A stretch of DNA of 64,000 bases from Geotrypetes seraphini (lineage: Eukaryota > Chordata > Amphibia > Gymnophiona > Dermophiidae). Position 1 is the first letter of the stretch. Every line of letters starts with the position of its first letter. The notes under the pieces were generated by a model that saw nothing but the letters and a program-made list of their open reading frames with translations, had not been told where the DNA came from and did not search any database. The stretch lies in NCBI RefSeq assembly GCF_902459505.1, contig NC_047084.1:457690140-457754139 (forward strand), given 5' to 3'. A program made the position numbers and the translations under genes. Of this stretch, positions 11,072 to 22,994 are shown piece by piece.

Positions 11072-12985
11072 TTAATGTGATTTTTGTTGTTGCATGCATG
11101 CTGATAACTTGTCAATCCTTGGCTCATAGTGCGTTAATTTCAGAGCAACACATGCAGCACTCATGTCATCCGTTAATCTGTTTCTAGCATCAGATTTTAT
11201 ATGATTCAAAGCCGAAAACAGCTGCTCACAAGCATAGGATGACCCAAACAAAGTAAGAAGAGCAATCCCAAGTGCTTTCATGGACTTAAAATTGTCTGGC
11301 AGAGAATTCCATGCTTTTAGGATTTCATTTTCAGAACTGCTAGCAGTGATTTAATTTGTCACCCTTTCACACTCAATACGTTCATGAGCTGCACGCAGGT
11401 CATTGAATTTACTTTTCCAGATAGAGCTTTCTTGAAATTCCAGTAGCTCCATTTCCAAATTTTGAATATCCAACCACTGTAAGCAGGAAAGATCAAGATT
11501 TTCAAATGTGGACTTTTCTGGGGAAGTTTTAAATGAAAGGGTTGTCTCCATCTTACGGAACTGAGAAAATCTTTTACTAAAATTCTCCTTTGCTTCGGCT
11601 ACAATGGTGGAATATGCTTTGTGGATTTCCTGGTGTTTTTTATGACTGTCCACAAATGTTGTAGAATTATCCAAATGTATTTTTAGGTTGGGAAAATATT
11701 TTAGCTGTCCACTCTCAAGGTCTTTTTCAAAAACATGCAATTTTCTCTCAAAAGCTTTGATGTCACTAAACATGCTTTCTGCTGTTTTTCCCATGCCTTG
11801 TAATTTTTTGTTTAGTACATTAAAGTGGTTAGTAAAATCTGTAAAGAACATGAGGTTGGTAAGCCAGGCCATGTTGGTGAGTTGAGGATAGTCTTCCCCC
11901 TTTTCGTTCATAAATAGCCTAACTTCTTCCAAGCAGGCCAAAAATCTCTCTAACACTCGTCCTCTGCTCAGCCACTGGACATTATTGTACATCAGTAAAG
12001 TGTTATATTGTGCCTGAACCTCATCAAGAAGGGCTTGAAATTGTCAAAAATTAAGAGCACGTGCCATGATGAAGTTCACCATTTTTGTTACATCTTTGAG
12101 GACATCGTCAAGTTTTTTGCTGCTTTCTTTGGTGCAGAGAGCCTCTTGATGTATTATGCAGTGAAATTGAATCAGTGGATGTTTTGCTTCCTTAGCAAAG
12201 AAATGAATGAATCCTGATGTTGTCCCCACCATGCTAGGTGCTCCATCGCTAGTAACTGAAACCACTTTTTCTGGACTTATGTCTAGTGATGAAAAAGCCT
12301 CCATCACAGCATTGTGGATATCTATCCCTTGTGTTCTTCCAGGCAAAGACAGCAGTTTTACCAGCTCTTCTCTCATGATGTCACCAGTAGCATAACGCAA
12401 AATGAGCGCTAGTCTTGCATGGTTAGTAATATCTGTACTTTCATCCAAGCACATGGAGTAGAAGGGTGCTTTTTGTAAGTCGCAAGTAAGCTATTGACTA
12501 ACATCAGCAGCCATTCGCAGAACCCTATCTTTTGCAGTATTTCTGCTTAGCGGCATCTCAGAGATGCGCTGCACAATTTTATCCTTGTTTTGGAAATCAT
12601 GGAAGAGTGAATTACTCCCAGCCAAAATTGCCTCTTTGATAAAATCTCCATCAGAGAGGGGCTTACCATGTTTTGCCATGCACAGTGAAATTTGAAAGCT
12701 GGCAACTGTAAGATGATTAGTTTTTGAAAGATAGTTGTTAAAACTAAGAGACTGGGAGTGATATTTCTTTAATTTTCCTACAAGGAACTCTTTTCTTTGA
12801 GCTAAACCAAGTTCAGCAACACTGTTATGGTTGGTCTCAAAGTGACGTTTGACATTTGATGTGCGAGACACAACACTTTCATTACACATAATACACAATG
12901 CTTTCCCACTGCGTTCAATCACTCCATATGTCTCTGTCCAGGCCTCTTGGAATGGTCTTCCACTATCTTTTTTTGCTGTACTCAT
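11072..12985 (-). pseudogene. hAT transposase (BED zinc finger), one frame with three stops
   Basis: 638 codons in a single frame. The N-terminal BED finger is CIMC...HFETNH (about residues 30-55). Next come a DESTDITNHARLAL segment with the first catalytic Asp, SDGAPSMVGTTSGF, NNVQWLSRGRVLERF with the conserved hAT Trp region, and a C-terminal dimerisation region with SYACEQLFSALNHIKS. Three in-frame stops (after DVSQ, after MARALNF and after CERVTN) break it, with no frameshift visible. It resembles the vertebrate hAT-Charlie-like proteins related to domesticated ZBED/GTF2IRD2-type genes. Transposase cuts at the terminal repeats; this copy is dead by point changes only. Confidence 0.88.
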
Positions 12986-14455
12986 TTTTTTTGTTCAAGA
13001 CTTCAAGTCTACAAAAAGATAAAATTTGTATAATAAAAAAAATCTAATGAAGTGCTATATACAAATCCGTCCCCATAAAAAAATATGTGATTGGGGAATT
13101 TTACTAATTGTAGACATCCGTTTTGGTCAAAAAATATACTGTCCGGGTGAAAACCGGACTTGTGCAACCTGAGTGTATGGGAAAAGGACTTTTATTTTTC
13201 ATTATTGGAGCCTTTGTTATTTTATTATGATGTTTACAAAAGCACTGTGAAGGGGCACATATACACTTTACTGTTTTTTGCTATATTGAGTTTTCCATAA
13301 GGTACAGCGCAGAGGATTAGTGTGTTGGTTGTTCACAGAGAGCCCAGCCCTCCTCTCAGCTTACTGAACTTCTCTATGCAATCATCATAAGCAGCTTTTT
13401 TATTTCCTCAAATTTAGCATGTCCCCCATGGAAGATACAGAGGTTTTTACAGAGGAGCACATTATTAGACACATTAACATCCCCCCATATCCTCACCTCT
13501 CTAGCATGGGAGCACTAGGAACTGTTCCTGATTACAGATGTCACATGTGGAGTCACACTACAGCCTCACTGAGTTCCTGTGATAGACTCAGTGTGAAGCT
13601 TCTCTTCCTCCCCCCACTTCCCCCTCACACACTGCCTGGCTCATAGGATACTAAGGGGAAGACAGGCAGGCTAAACATCCACTCACAGGACTGCAGCCAG
13701 CACAGGAGGATGGGCCTCGGCCCACTGGGACAATGCCCGGTCCTCCCAATGGCCAGTCCGGCCCTGTTGCCAGGTGAGCTGCAAAGCAGACACCGGCACA
13801 CTCGCCTCCCACCGCGCATCTTAATTGCGGACTAGAGAGTTGCACGGGGACAGAAATCCCACCCGTCCCCGCCAAAGTCTCACCCGTCCCCGTGAGAAAT
13901 CCCACCCGTCCCCACCCGTCCCCGTGAGGAATGTCCTCCGTCCCCGCCCGACCCCGTGAGGAATCCCCTCCGTCCCCGCCCGTCCCTATAAACTTCAGAA
14001 ATAGTTATTTCATTTAATTATGCTACTGAATTAAAGGCTCTGGTAGAAACCCATTTACAAATAAGCAAAAAGACTTTATTAATTTGGAAATATTAATTGG
14101 GAAGAATACACACTTTGTAAACGGGTTTCTACCAGAGCCTCTTTTGTTTATAAATTTTTATCAACACAACTAATATACTACTTTATCCTGAAGCAAAAAA
14201 AAAAGAAATAGAATTCTTTTCCTACCTTTGTTGCCTGGTTTCTGCTTTCCTCATGTTCTCATTCAGTTCCTTCCATCCACTGTCTCTCTTCCTTCTGCGT
14301 CTTCCATTTGCTCTGTTACTGTGCCTCTCCCTTTCTCCCCCCTTCCAAATTGGTCTGGCACCCATCTTCTTCCCTCCGCTCCCCCCATAGTCTGGCATCT
14401 CTGTCTTCTTCCCTGCCAGTATCTTCTCCCCACTCTCTCTTCCCCATTTCCTTTC

Positions 14456-15060
14456 AGTGTCCTTCTCCCCCCCATCTTCCCCATGTCCTGTCAGCGTCCT
14501 TCTCCCCCCTCTGTCTTCCCCCATGGCCTTTCAGCGTCCTTCTCCACCCCCCGTCTTCCCCATGGCCTTTCAGCGTCCTTCTCCACCCCCCATCTTCCCC
14601 ATGTCCTTTCAGCGTCCTTCTCCACCCCTTTGTCTTCCCCATGTGCTTTCAGCGTCCTTCTCCCCCCTCCGTCTTCCCCATGTCCTGTCAGCGTCCTTCT
14701 CCCCCTTCTGTCTTCCACATATGCTTTCAGTGTCCTTCTCCCCCCTTTGTCTTCCCCATGTCCTTTCAGCGTCCTTCTCCCTCTCTCTCTTCCCCATGGC
14801 CTTTCAGCGTCCTTCTCCACCCCGCCGTCTTCCCCATGTCCTTTCAGCGTCCTTCTCACCCCTTTCTCTTTCTCATGTGCTTTCAGCGTCCTTCTCCCCC
14901 CCCGTCTTCCCCATGTCCTGTCAGCGTCCTTCTCCCCCTTCTGTCTTCCACAAATGCTTTCAAATGTCCTTCCCCCCCCCCGTCTTCCCCATGGCCTTTC
15001 AGCGTCCTTCTCCACCCCTTTGTCTTCCCCAGTTCTTTCAGCGTCCTTCTCCCCCCTCCT
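14456..15060. repeat. Minisatellite inside the nested hAT, unit about 38-39 bp
   Basis: About 15 tandem units centred on CTTTCAGCGTCCTTCTCC and CTTCCCCATG. The long open frames across it (for example 14228-15220) are an artefact of the repeat, because every frame stays open. Confidence 0.85.
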
Positions 15061-15079
15061 TCTCTCCCGCCCCGGGTGC

Positions 15080-15330
15080 AGCACAGCCGGCCAGGTCCCC
15101 TTACTTTTGTGGCGCTTCCCCGACCAACAGACCGACAACAGCCCTGGTCTGACAAACCTCCCTGCCCTTAACCGCAAATCTAAATTTCCTTCTTACAGCT
15201 GCTGTAAGAAGGTAATTTAGATTCGCAGTTAAGGGCAGGGAGGTTTGTCGGACCAGGGCTGTTGTCGGTCGGTCGAGTTAGCGCCACAAAATTAAGGGGA
15301 CCTGGCCGGCTGTGCTGCACATGGGGCGGG
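15080..15330. repeat. Large palindrome
   Basis: Arms of roughly 110 bp (from GCACAGCCGGCCAGGTCCCC to its inverse) meet near 15202 around CTTACAGCTGCTGTAAG. It is part of the nested hAT and may be a captured foldback element. Confidence 0.75.
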
Positions 15331-15411
15331 GCGGGGCGGACCGCCCCCTCCCTTGGTAGCCACTTGAGCCGCGAGGCTACTCCTCCTTACCTACCCTGCC
15401 TGCAGTACAGA

Positions 15412-15540
15412 GCCGAACGGAAGTCTTCCCGATGTCAACGCTGACGTCGGAGGGAGGGAGGGCTTTGTTTAAGCCCTCTCTCCCCTCCGACATCAGCGCT
15501 GACGTCGGGAAGACTTCCGTTCGGCTCTGTGCTGCAAGCA
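15412..15540. repeat. Second palindrome in the nested hAT
   Basis: GAACGGAAGTCTTCCCGATG is mirrored by its inverse at about 15508-15528, with GACGTCGGAGGG on the inner arms. It can form a strong hairpin. Confidence 0.7.
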
Positions 15541-15759
15541 GAGCAGGTAGGGAGAAAAGCCACGCGACTTAGTACATCCAGCCCCGCAGGAACCCTGCGA
15601 CCATCGGAGGCGTCCCAACGGGATCCCCACGACCCTAGGGGGCATCCCCACGGGATCCCCATGACCCGTGCAGCTCTCTTTTGCGGACCTTCCCGCGTGC
15701 CAGCTGCAAGGCCTTCGCGTGCCACAGCTGGCACGCGTGCCATAGGTTCGCCATCGCTG

Positions 15760-17266
15760 CCCTAGAGTACTTCGAGAACTGAGTGATATCCTGGCAGAGC
15801 CGTTAGCTGTGCTTTTCAATCTTTTCTTAAGCGAGGGAAAAGTTCCCCTGGACTGGAAAACTGCCAATGTTATCCCGCTCCACAAAAAGGGATGCAGGTC
15901 AGAGGCTGAAAATTATAGACCGGTGAGTCTCACATCGATAGTGAGTAAACTCATGGAGAAATTGATCAAGAACAGATTGGACACATTTCTGGATGATGAA
16001 AGATTAAGGGATCCCCACCAGCATGGCTTTACAAAGGGAAGGTCTTGTCAATCCAACCTGATAAGCTTCTTTGACTGGGTAACAAAAAAGCTGGATGAGA
16101 GTGAGTCCCTGGATGTTGTGTATTTAGACTTTAGCAAGGCTTTTGATAGTGTTCCACACCATAGGTTATTGAACAAGATGAACTCATTAGGACTAGGAAA
16201 AACACTGACAGCATGGGTACAAGACTGGCTTAGCGGCAGACTTCAAAGAGTAATGGTGAACGGTATTCCCTCAAAAACATCAAAAGTGACCAGCAGAGTG
16301 CCGCAGGGTTTGGTCTTGAGCCCGTTGCTATTTAATATCTTTGTTAGGGATCTAACTCAGGGACTTCGAGGCAGAATTACATTATGCAATATTGTGGGCA
16401 GAGAAACAGAACCTGATAGCGCAACCAGGCCCAACATTATGGAGCAGGACCTGCTTTTGTTGGAACAATGGTCCAGTACTTGGCAACTAAACTTTAATGC
16501 CAAAAAATGTAAAGTAATGCACCTTGGGAGCGGAAACCCATGTAGAACATACACCTTGAACGGTGAAAACTTAGCAAGAACCACTGCAGAAAGGGACTTG
16601 GGAGTTCTCATCCGGGAAGATATGAAAGCTGCCAATCAGGTGGAGAAAGCTTCAGCAAAGGCAAGACAAATGCTGTGTTGCATCAGAAGGAGCTTTATCA
16701 GCCTAAAGCCTGAAGTCATACTACCGTTATACAGATCCATGTTGAGACCTCACCTGGAGTACTGTGTCCAGTTTTGGAGGCCACATTATCAAAAGGATGT
16801 GAAGAGAATGGATTCGATCCAGAAAATGGCCACTAGGATGGTCTCAGGACTTAAAGACATCCCATATGAAGAACGTCTGACAAAACTGCACTTATATTCT
16901 CTCGAGGAGCGCAGAGAAAGGGGGACATGATAGAAACATTCAAATACATCACGGGTCGAATTGAGGTGGAGGAAGAAATCTTTTTTCTTACAGGTCCCAC
17001 GGCGAAAACTTAAGGGGAAGATTTCATAGTGACACCAGGAAATACTTCTTTACCGAACGGGTGATTGATCGATGGAATAAACTTCCACGCCAGGTGGTCA
17101 AGGCCAGTAGCATACTCAACTTCAAAAGTCGATGGAACAAACAGGTGGGGGGTGCTACAAAGTTATGCATGAAAGAGGGGTACACCAAGGAGGGAGGGTT
17201 CTTAAGTGGGCAGACTTGTTGGGCCGCTGGCCCTCTTCTGCCGTCATACTCTATGTTTCTATGTAT
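15760..17266 (+). mobile_element. CR1-like LINE, right part (RT, C-terminus and 3' end)
   Basis: Continues the LINE interrupted at 10384: PLDWKTANVIPLHKKG, NYRPVSLTSIVSK, YLDFSKAFDSVPHHR, VPQGLVLSPLLFN, LEYCVQFWRPHYQK. A long frame is open at 15809-16930. The catalytic FADD block is deleted: GRITL runs straight into CNIVG where the sister copy has FADDAKLS between them, so this RT cannot be active. The 3' end is at about 17266 with CTATGTTTCTATG. Confidence 0.88.
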
Positions 17267-18829
17267 CAAACTTCAGGTGCGAGCACTTGCGCCATGTCAA
17301 AGGCTGGTGTGAATGCTCATGGACATTTAAGTACACAAATGCTAGTATACTAAACCTACAGAGGTGGACTGACCATTGGGACAATAGGGTAGTGCCTGAA
17401 GGCCCACAGCTGTAGGGGGGCTCTCTCCCCCTAGAGCCTCCATCTACCGTAGTTCAATAATTTTTTGATACATGGTTAGGGGCCAATGACCCTTAGTACC
17501 CAGATCATTGTCAATCCACCTCTGATAGCATGTTTGTGTAACTGCTAGACATGCTCCTGACCCATCCATGCCCCTCCTTTAATCATACCTCCTAGCAGAT
17601 GTGCGCATTAGATTTTGCACAAATGTCATAAAATACCAACTAAGGGCAGATGTGCATGTAATTGCTAATTCTGGTGCATATGAGTGCAAAGGGCATATGA
17701 ATCCTAATAGTAGGTGATATTGCCATACTCGCAAGTTGATTGCAGAAAGATGAAATTGACATTCTTCAGCTCCACTTCCTTCTCCAGTGCTGTAGAGCTC
17801 CCTTCAGTTTTTTCCTTCAAGTGAGTTGAGAAGACATGATTTTGATGTTCTCTAATATCCTTTATTATTTTTTATGTTTTTAATTTGAATCTGAGGCTTT
17901 CGGTGATGGAAAGGTTCCCAGTGACCCAGGGGCAGCACTGTCTGAGAGAGGATGCATGTAACAGGAAGAAAAAAATAATAAATTTAAAGCACTTACAGGG
18001 GGGAAACAGGAAGGAAATGCTGAGAGCTGCTCAGAGGCTGGGCCTATGCACGAGTTTGGGAACTGCATGAAGATCAAAAAGATAAAAGACAAAGTCTAGG
18101 CAGGAAGACAAAGAAAGATAAAATACAAAGTCTGGGGGAAGCTCCACTTAATAGCAGCTGTCTCATTAAGGGCCCAAGACCATTATTGTGAGCTACAAGA
18201 GAGCAGAGAGATTAAAGCTGCACAAGGAACTGTTGAGGAAATGGTAAGTAGCGCCTGAGTAAAAATTTGTATGTCAGCTCTGGAGTTTGTGTGTGTGGAA
18301 GGAGTGAATATTTTTGAAATGTTTCTCGTAAATGTTTGATTTCATGAGAAATACTGAACATTAAACCTGCTTATGGGCTATTGAGTATGTAATGAGAAGG
18401 CTGTGGAGGATACCGCTGAGTTTGTGTGAGTTGTGGGTCAGGAACTTATCTGATACCTGCTGGTTCTCATGATTTATTAACATTTCTAAATTAAGTTTGG
18501 AGTTATATTTCAAAGGAAAATTGATAAGAACTTTTAAAATGTGTTTCAGAATTTAGACTGGATTTTTGTGACTCCTGTTGCTAAAAAGAAGTATTAAGTA
18601 CTGGGAAAAAAGAGAGTTTTAATCTTCACTGTGTAAAACCACTAATTCAACTCAGATTGTCTAATATTATTGGTGTATAAAGCAAATGTTTTATATTTAA
18701 TTTAGTATTCAGCTCTTTTTTTGCTGCAGTGTTGAAATGCATTCCTGCAATCTTTTCTGATTACTAATCTGCTGAGACCTTAACCAGTATACACAGTTGT
18801 GTGAAGCTTGGAGAATCTGAAACTATTTT
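17267..18829. other. Gene-free interval with a small hAT-like MITE
   Basis: A 166-bp MITE-like element at 17359-17524 has ends CAGAGGTGGACTGAC and its approximate inverse; no clean duplication remains. Elsewhere I see no gene. AT-rich sequence runs from about 18250 to 18800. Confidence 0.45.
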
Positions 18830-18992
18830 TGAAAGTTAATACTGACTTTTACAAAGCTGCAGTAGAGATTTCTACTGCGGGCTGTCAAGGTAAATGCTCT
18901 AACGCTCATAGAATTCTTATGAGCATCAGAGCATTTACCTCGCCAATCTGCAGTAGAAACCTCTACTGGGGCTTTGTAAAAGGAGCCCTAAA
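18830..18992. mobile_element. Palindromic MITE, GGGCTCCTTTTAC family
   Basis: Inverted arms around 18910 (GGTAAATGCTCTAACGCTCA against its inverse), with right end CTTTGTAAAAGGAGCCCT. Left end decayed. Confidence 0.6.
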
Positions 18993-19093
18993 TGTTCTTT
19001 TGAGAACTGAAGGTCTAAAGCCTCAAGAGTGATCTCTTATCTTATTTTAAAATTCTAAGAAGTTCTATGGTGCAGAGCTGTTTCCAGTCAGTA

Positions 19094-20066
19094 TCTTATA
19101 TAATAATACCCTTAGCGTGCATGCGCACTTCAATCTTTGTGGCTCTGTGCGTTCGTAGCTCCGTGGCCGGCAGAGAAATGTTGGAGAGTGCGGTGCATGT
19201 GCGTTCAGCGCGTGCACACGTTGGGAGCGTGTGCAGTGTGTGCGCACATTCTGAGCTGACATCGGGGAAAGAAGGAGGCAACCGAGCTACAGAGCTAGAG
19301 GAGGAAAGGCTACAACCACTGCCGCTCCCTGGTCACACGGCCTTCTCCTCTGCCTCCACTCTCGCCTCTGGGTGAATTTCAGTTCATTGGGCAGTTTGAG
19401 GATGAAGATTTGTTGGAGGCTGGTGGCGCTGCCGCAGAGGGGGTGGGGTGGGCTGGGGGGGCAGCCAAAGGAAGGAGCGGGGCGCAGGCGGGGAATGGGA
19501 GAGAGGGAAAGAGATAGAAAGACACACAGACAGTGGCCAAGGAGAGAGAGAGAGAGAAAGAGACAGAAAGACAGACAGACACAAAGACAGCGGCCAACGA
19601 GAGAGAGAGAAAAAGGACAGACAGACAGCGGCCAAGGAGAGAGACAGACAGACTGAAAGACAGACTGACACACAGACAGCGGCCAAGGAGAGAGAGAGAA
19701 AGAGACAGAAAGGCAGACAGACACACAGACAGCGGCCAAGGAGAGAGAGAGGAAGAGATAGAAAGACAGTCAGACACAGACAGTGGCCAACAAGAGAGAG
19801 AGAGAAAGAGACAGAAAGCCAGACAGACACACAGACAGCAGCCAAGGAGAGACAGACAGACAGCAGCCAAGGAGAGAGAGAGGCAGACAGACACACAGAC
19901 AGCGGCCAAGGAGAGAGGGAGAGACAGAAAGACAGACACACACAGAGAGCGACAGAGTAAGACAGAAAGACAGACAGACAGCGGCCAAGGAGAGAGAGAG
20001 ACAGAAAAAAAGACAGACAGACACATCTATTCTAGCACCCGTTAATGTAATGGGCTTAAAGACTAG
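19094..20066 (+). mobile_element. Non-autonomous Helitron
   Basis: Begins TC (TCTTATATAATAATACCCTT) after an A and ends CTAG before a T, the A|T target choice of Helitrons. There is no target duplication and no terminal inverted repeat. A hairpin (CCCGTTA-ATG-TAATGGG) lies just before the 3' end. The interior is mostly a GACA/GAGA minisatellite. A second copy with the same ends is at 49553-50261. No Rep/helicase is encoded, so mobilisation would need an autonomous relative. Confidence 0.85.
19500..20028. repeat. Minisatellite inside the Helitron
   Basis: Irregular units of GACAGACAGACACACAGACA followed by GCGGCCAAGGAGAGAGAG, about 50-60 bp each. It is purine-rich on the plus strand, and open frames through it are artefacts. 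Confidence 0.85.
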
Positions 20067-20442
20067 TTCTTTATATACTAGCTGAATCTGTGTGAGAAGA
20101 CTGTGAGGTAATTACTGAGGAATTTCATTATTTCTGAATCAAAAATACTTGGATATACAGATAAAGCTGAGGTGGCTCAGATATTATGTTAATGTGTTCA
20201 TTGAAACTCTGTGAGCTGATTTTATATCAGAAGCATTTTTTTCTTGTTTTCCTGGGAGGGTCAGCTTAGAGATAAACAAATTATCTTCTTTTGCACATTT
20301 ATTTAGAAATACATAGCCTTAGCCTAAGAAAACATTGACTTTAGCCTGCATTCATCCAGGGAGGTTAGGGCTTTGCTCCTTTTCATTTGTTTACAGATAA
20401 GATAGTAACAAACATCCGTATCCAGGTGATGGGATAACAACT
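20067..20442. other. Gene-free interval
   Basis: No feature recognised; AT-rich sequence between the Helitron and the next hAT-like element. Confidence 0.4.
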
Positions 20443-21770
20443 CAGCGGTACCCAATGCAAGAAAGTGGCGATACTGGTGAAAACATGGGGGAGGGGGTTT
20501 AATACTTTATTTTTGTGTGTATACATGTAAACTTTTTGTATTTTATTGAACGTTGGGACTGAGAAACTCTTTCACATTCCCCCACCCCCAGGTCCAGCAG
20601 CACCTCTCTCTTACCTTCCCCACCACCACCACGATCCAGGTCCACTCTGCTCCCAGTCCAGCAGCTCTCTCTCATCTCCTCCCTCCACCCAGGTCCAGCA
20701 GCACCTCTGTTTACTTCCTCAGATTCAGCAGCACCTCTCCCCCGTTCCTTCCCCAGGGCCAACAGTACCTCTCTTCCCCTTCCCCCTGGGCCAGCAGCAC
20801 CTTTTCCCTCTCCCACCCCAGCTCCAGCACCATCCTTCCATTTCCTTTCCCTCCCCCCGGTCCAGCAGCACCTCTATATTACCACCATGTCCAACAGCTG
20901 CACCCCTCCTTCCCCTCACAGCACCTCTATATCTCCAGGTCCAACAGCAGCACTCCTCCCTTCCCCAGGTTCATCTGTATCTACCCACCCCCTAACTCCC
21001 AGCAGCAGCTCACTGTGTGCGTTTACTTTCCTGCACTGCTGCCAGTAGCATTAACGGTCCTCTCGGGCAGCCTTAGGGCCTTTGTTAGGCAGGATCTGCC
21101 TCTGAAGAAAGAGGAAGTTACATCATCAGAGGTGGGCCCGGCCTATCAAAGGCCCCAAGGTTGCCTGAGGGAATCGCTAATGCTATTGGCAGCTGTGTAG
21201 GGAATTAAATACATTGAGCTGCTGCTAGTTCAGAGGCTAGGTGAGGAAAAACCATGCTGGCAGTGGAAGGAGAGTGGGAAACATGTGACAGTGACGACGG
21301 AGGTGGCAGCAGTGGTGGAAGGAGGGTGGGAGACATGTAGCACCACATACCACCTGCCTGGGGTTACCAGATTTTCCATTTGGAAAATCTGGATCCCTTA
21401 GTCCCGCCCCCAGTCCTGCCCAATTCTACCTATCCATGCCCCAGTCCTGCCCCCGATACCTCCCCAGCCCCACCCCTTTCTGCCTGCTCTGGTCAGGCAG
21501 GAGGGCATCCGCGCATGTGACGCGATGACATCATGTGCACATGCGTGTGCGCATGACATCATCGTGTTGCCCTCCTGGCCGACGGCAATTTTGAGGGAGG
21601 CTTTTCAGAACCCGGTCAAAGTGCTGGGTTTTGAAAAGCCATCGGGACCTCCAGATATGTCCTCAAAAGGAGGACAAGTCCGGGGAAATCCGGACATCTG
21701 GTAACCCTACACCTGCCAATGGTATACACATACGCCTTGGGGTATGCGTACCACGTGTTAGGAACCTCTG
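20443..21770. mobile_element. Probable hAT-like non-autonomous element with internal minisatellite
   Basis: Ends CAGCGGTACCCAATGC and CACGTGTTAGGAACCTCTG are imperfect inverted repeats (CAGnGGTnCCnAAnnC). The flanks do not give a clean duplication. The interior has a CCAGGTCCAGCAGCACCTCT minisatellite (20580-20900) and is interrupted by a complete small MITE (21359-21709). Confidence 0.5.
21359..21709. mobile_element. Small hAT-type MITE with perfect TSD
   Basis: TSD CACCTGCC (21351-21358 and 21710-21717). Ends TGGGGTTACCAGAT and ATCTGGTAACCCTA. Non-coding, 351 bp, inserted in the 20443-21770 element. Confidence 0.88.
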
Positions 21771-22800
21771 ACATAAACAACCTGCCTGCAGTGATGAATT
21801 TCAATGGAGAGACTCCTTCAATATTCAAAAATTCTATCATGTTAGATTGCTTAAATCACATTGATGAGTGCTCACTGCATATTTCCATTTCACAAGCAGC
21901 AGCCAAACAGCCTCTTCACATGGACATTTCTTACTAGCTGAGGTGAAGGAAGAGATTTCAAAGAACAAGGGAACCACATGTGGTGCATCATTGCTGCCAT
22001 CTGTTGGTGAATTAAGGTGGTGGAAGCATTACTTTCTCATAAACCCTCCTATTAAAAAAAAGTAGGCACACACTTTCCTTTTTAGAATAGACTCCAAACA
22101 GGCACCTTTTTGATGCCTAAAATTAAGCACACTGTTATAGAATTACCCCCTATACTCATTTGTGAACTTACTTTCCCAACTCTTCCTTCATTCATTCTTC
22201 TGAAGAGAGGTTGTCTAGAAATCTGGATGTTCACAGTTTGCAGTGTATTTTACAAAAGACTCACTGAACACGGAACATTTTGTAAAATATCTATAAGGAC
22301 ACAAGAAAATCTTACGTAGTTTGCAGCATGTCCAACAGGAACCACCATTTCACCAAGGAACATGATCAAGAAAACAAATAGTATCACTTGGGGTCTGGAA
22401 TGTGTTAGTTCTGCTATTTACACATCTCAGTAGTGATTTTGCAACCTGTATGTAAATGCCAGACTATACAAAATTGGATTTCCAAGCAGAGAGAATTAAG
22501 GAGGGAAGCTACAAAACTCTCAGATTTGCAGTTTTCAGGAGGTTTAAATGCCAGAGAGGTAAATACTAGTTTCCCCTCTATCACTCCTATATTTATGCCT
22601 GCCTTGGAGCATCTATATTTTATGCAGTAGACAAGTATTTTGGCTGCAAAACTGGAAGTACATATATACCTTCTGATAATTGAGTCCATGACTCTGTGCT
22701 CATTTTTAGTTGCCAGCTGCTGCAGGCAAAAAAAATCTGAATATTCAGTGGCAATATCTAGATCGAGTGATGAGCTACTTGAATTATATATTATACTATT
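21771..22800. other. Gene-free interval
   Basis: No gene or clear element recognised. Short open frames here lack any family motif. Confidence 0.4.
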
Positions 22801-22965
22801 ACACTCAGGAAATGCAGTTGCTGACATAGCTATGTTTCATCGCCTGCTTCAGGCCAGTGGCTTCCATCAAGACTATCTTGTTACTTCTTGATGGTCTTGA
22901 TAGAGGCCACTGGCCTGAAACAGGAGATGAAACATAGCTATGTCGGCAACTGGACTTCCTGAGCA
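22801..22965. repeat. Long palindrome (foldback MITE)
   Basis: Arms of about 70 bp (GACATAGCTATGTTTCATCG and its inverse GATGAAACATAGCTATGTCG) surround a short loop near 22885. Few mismatches, so relatively young. Confidence 0.75.
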
Positions 22966-22994
22966 CAAGTCATAGAAATGTTGTTTTAAATATG

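Larger units (their letters stand above)
13833..15680 (+). mobile_element. Non-autonomous hAT (TAGAGAGTTGCACGGG family), nested, with perfect TSD
   Basis: Flanked by TTGCGGAC on both sides (13825-13832 and 15681-15688). Terminal repeats are TAGAGAGTTGCACGGG and CCCGTGCAGCTCTCTT. Inside are CCCGTCCCCG repeats, a palindrome (14028-14150), a minisatellite (14456-15060) and two larger palindromes (about 15080-15330 and 15412-15540). No coding capacity. It sits inside the larger hAT element, so it is younger than it. Confidence 0.9.
10385..15759 (-). mobile_element. hAT DNA transposon, 5.4 kb, with BED-finger transposase and perfect TSD
   Basis: Flanked by the 8-bp duplication CCCTAGAG (10377-10384 and 15760-15767). 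Termini are CAGTGATGGCTAACCT and its degenerate inverse AGGTTCGCCATCGCTG. Removing the element restores the LINE frame (DDLHPR...LREL). The transposase gene lies at 11072-12985 on the minus strand. The right third is occupied by a nested non-autonomous hAT (13833-15680), so the original element was about 3.5 kb, normal for hAT. Confidence 0.93.

Noticed and set aside
14228-15220. 330-residue open frame and overlapping long frames on both strands
   Set aside because: It lies across a minisatellite with a unit near 39 bp; all frames stay open and the protein is a repeat of Ser/Pro/Phe.
19448-20045. Arg/Thr/Asp-rich and Ser/Leu/Cys-rich open frames
   Set aside because: Products of the GACA/GAGA minisatellite in a Helitron, open on both strands.
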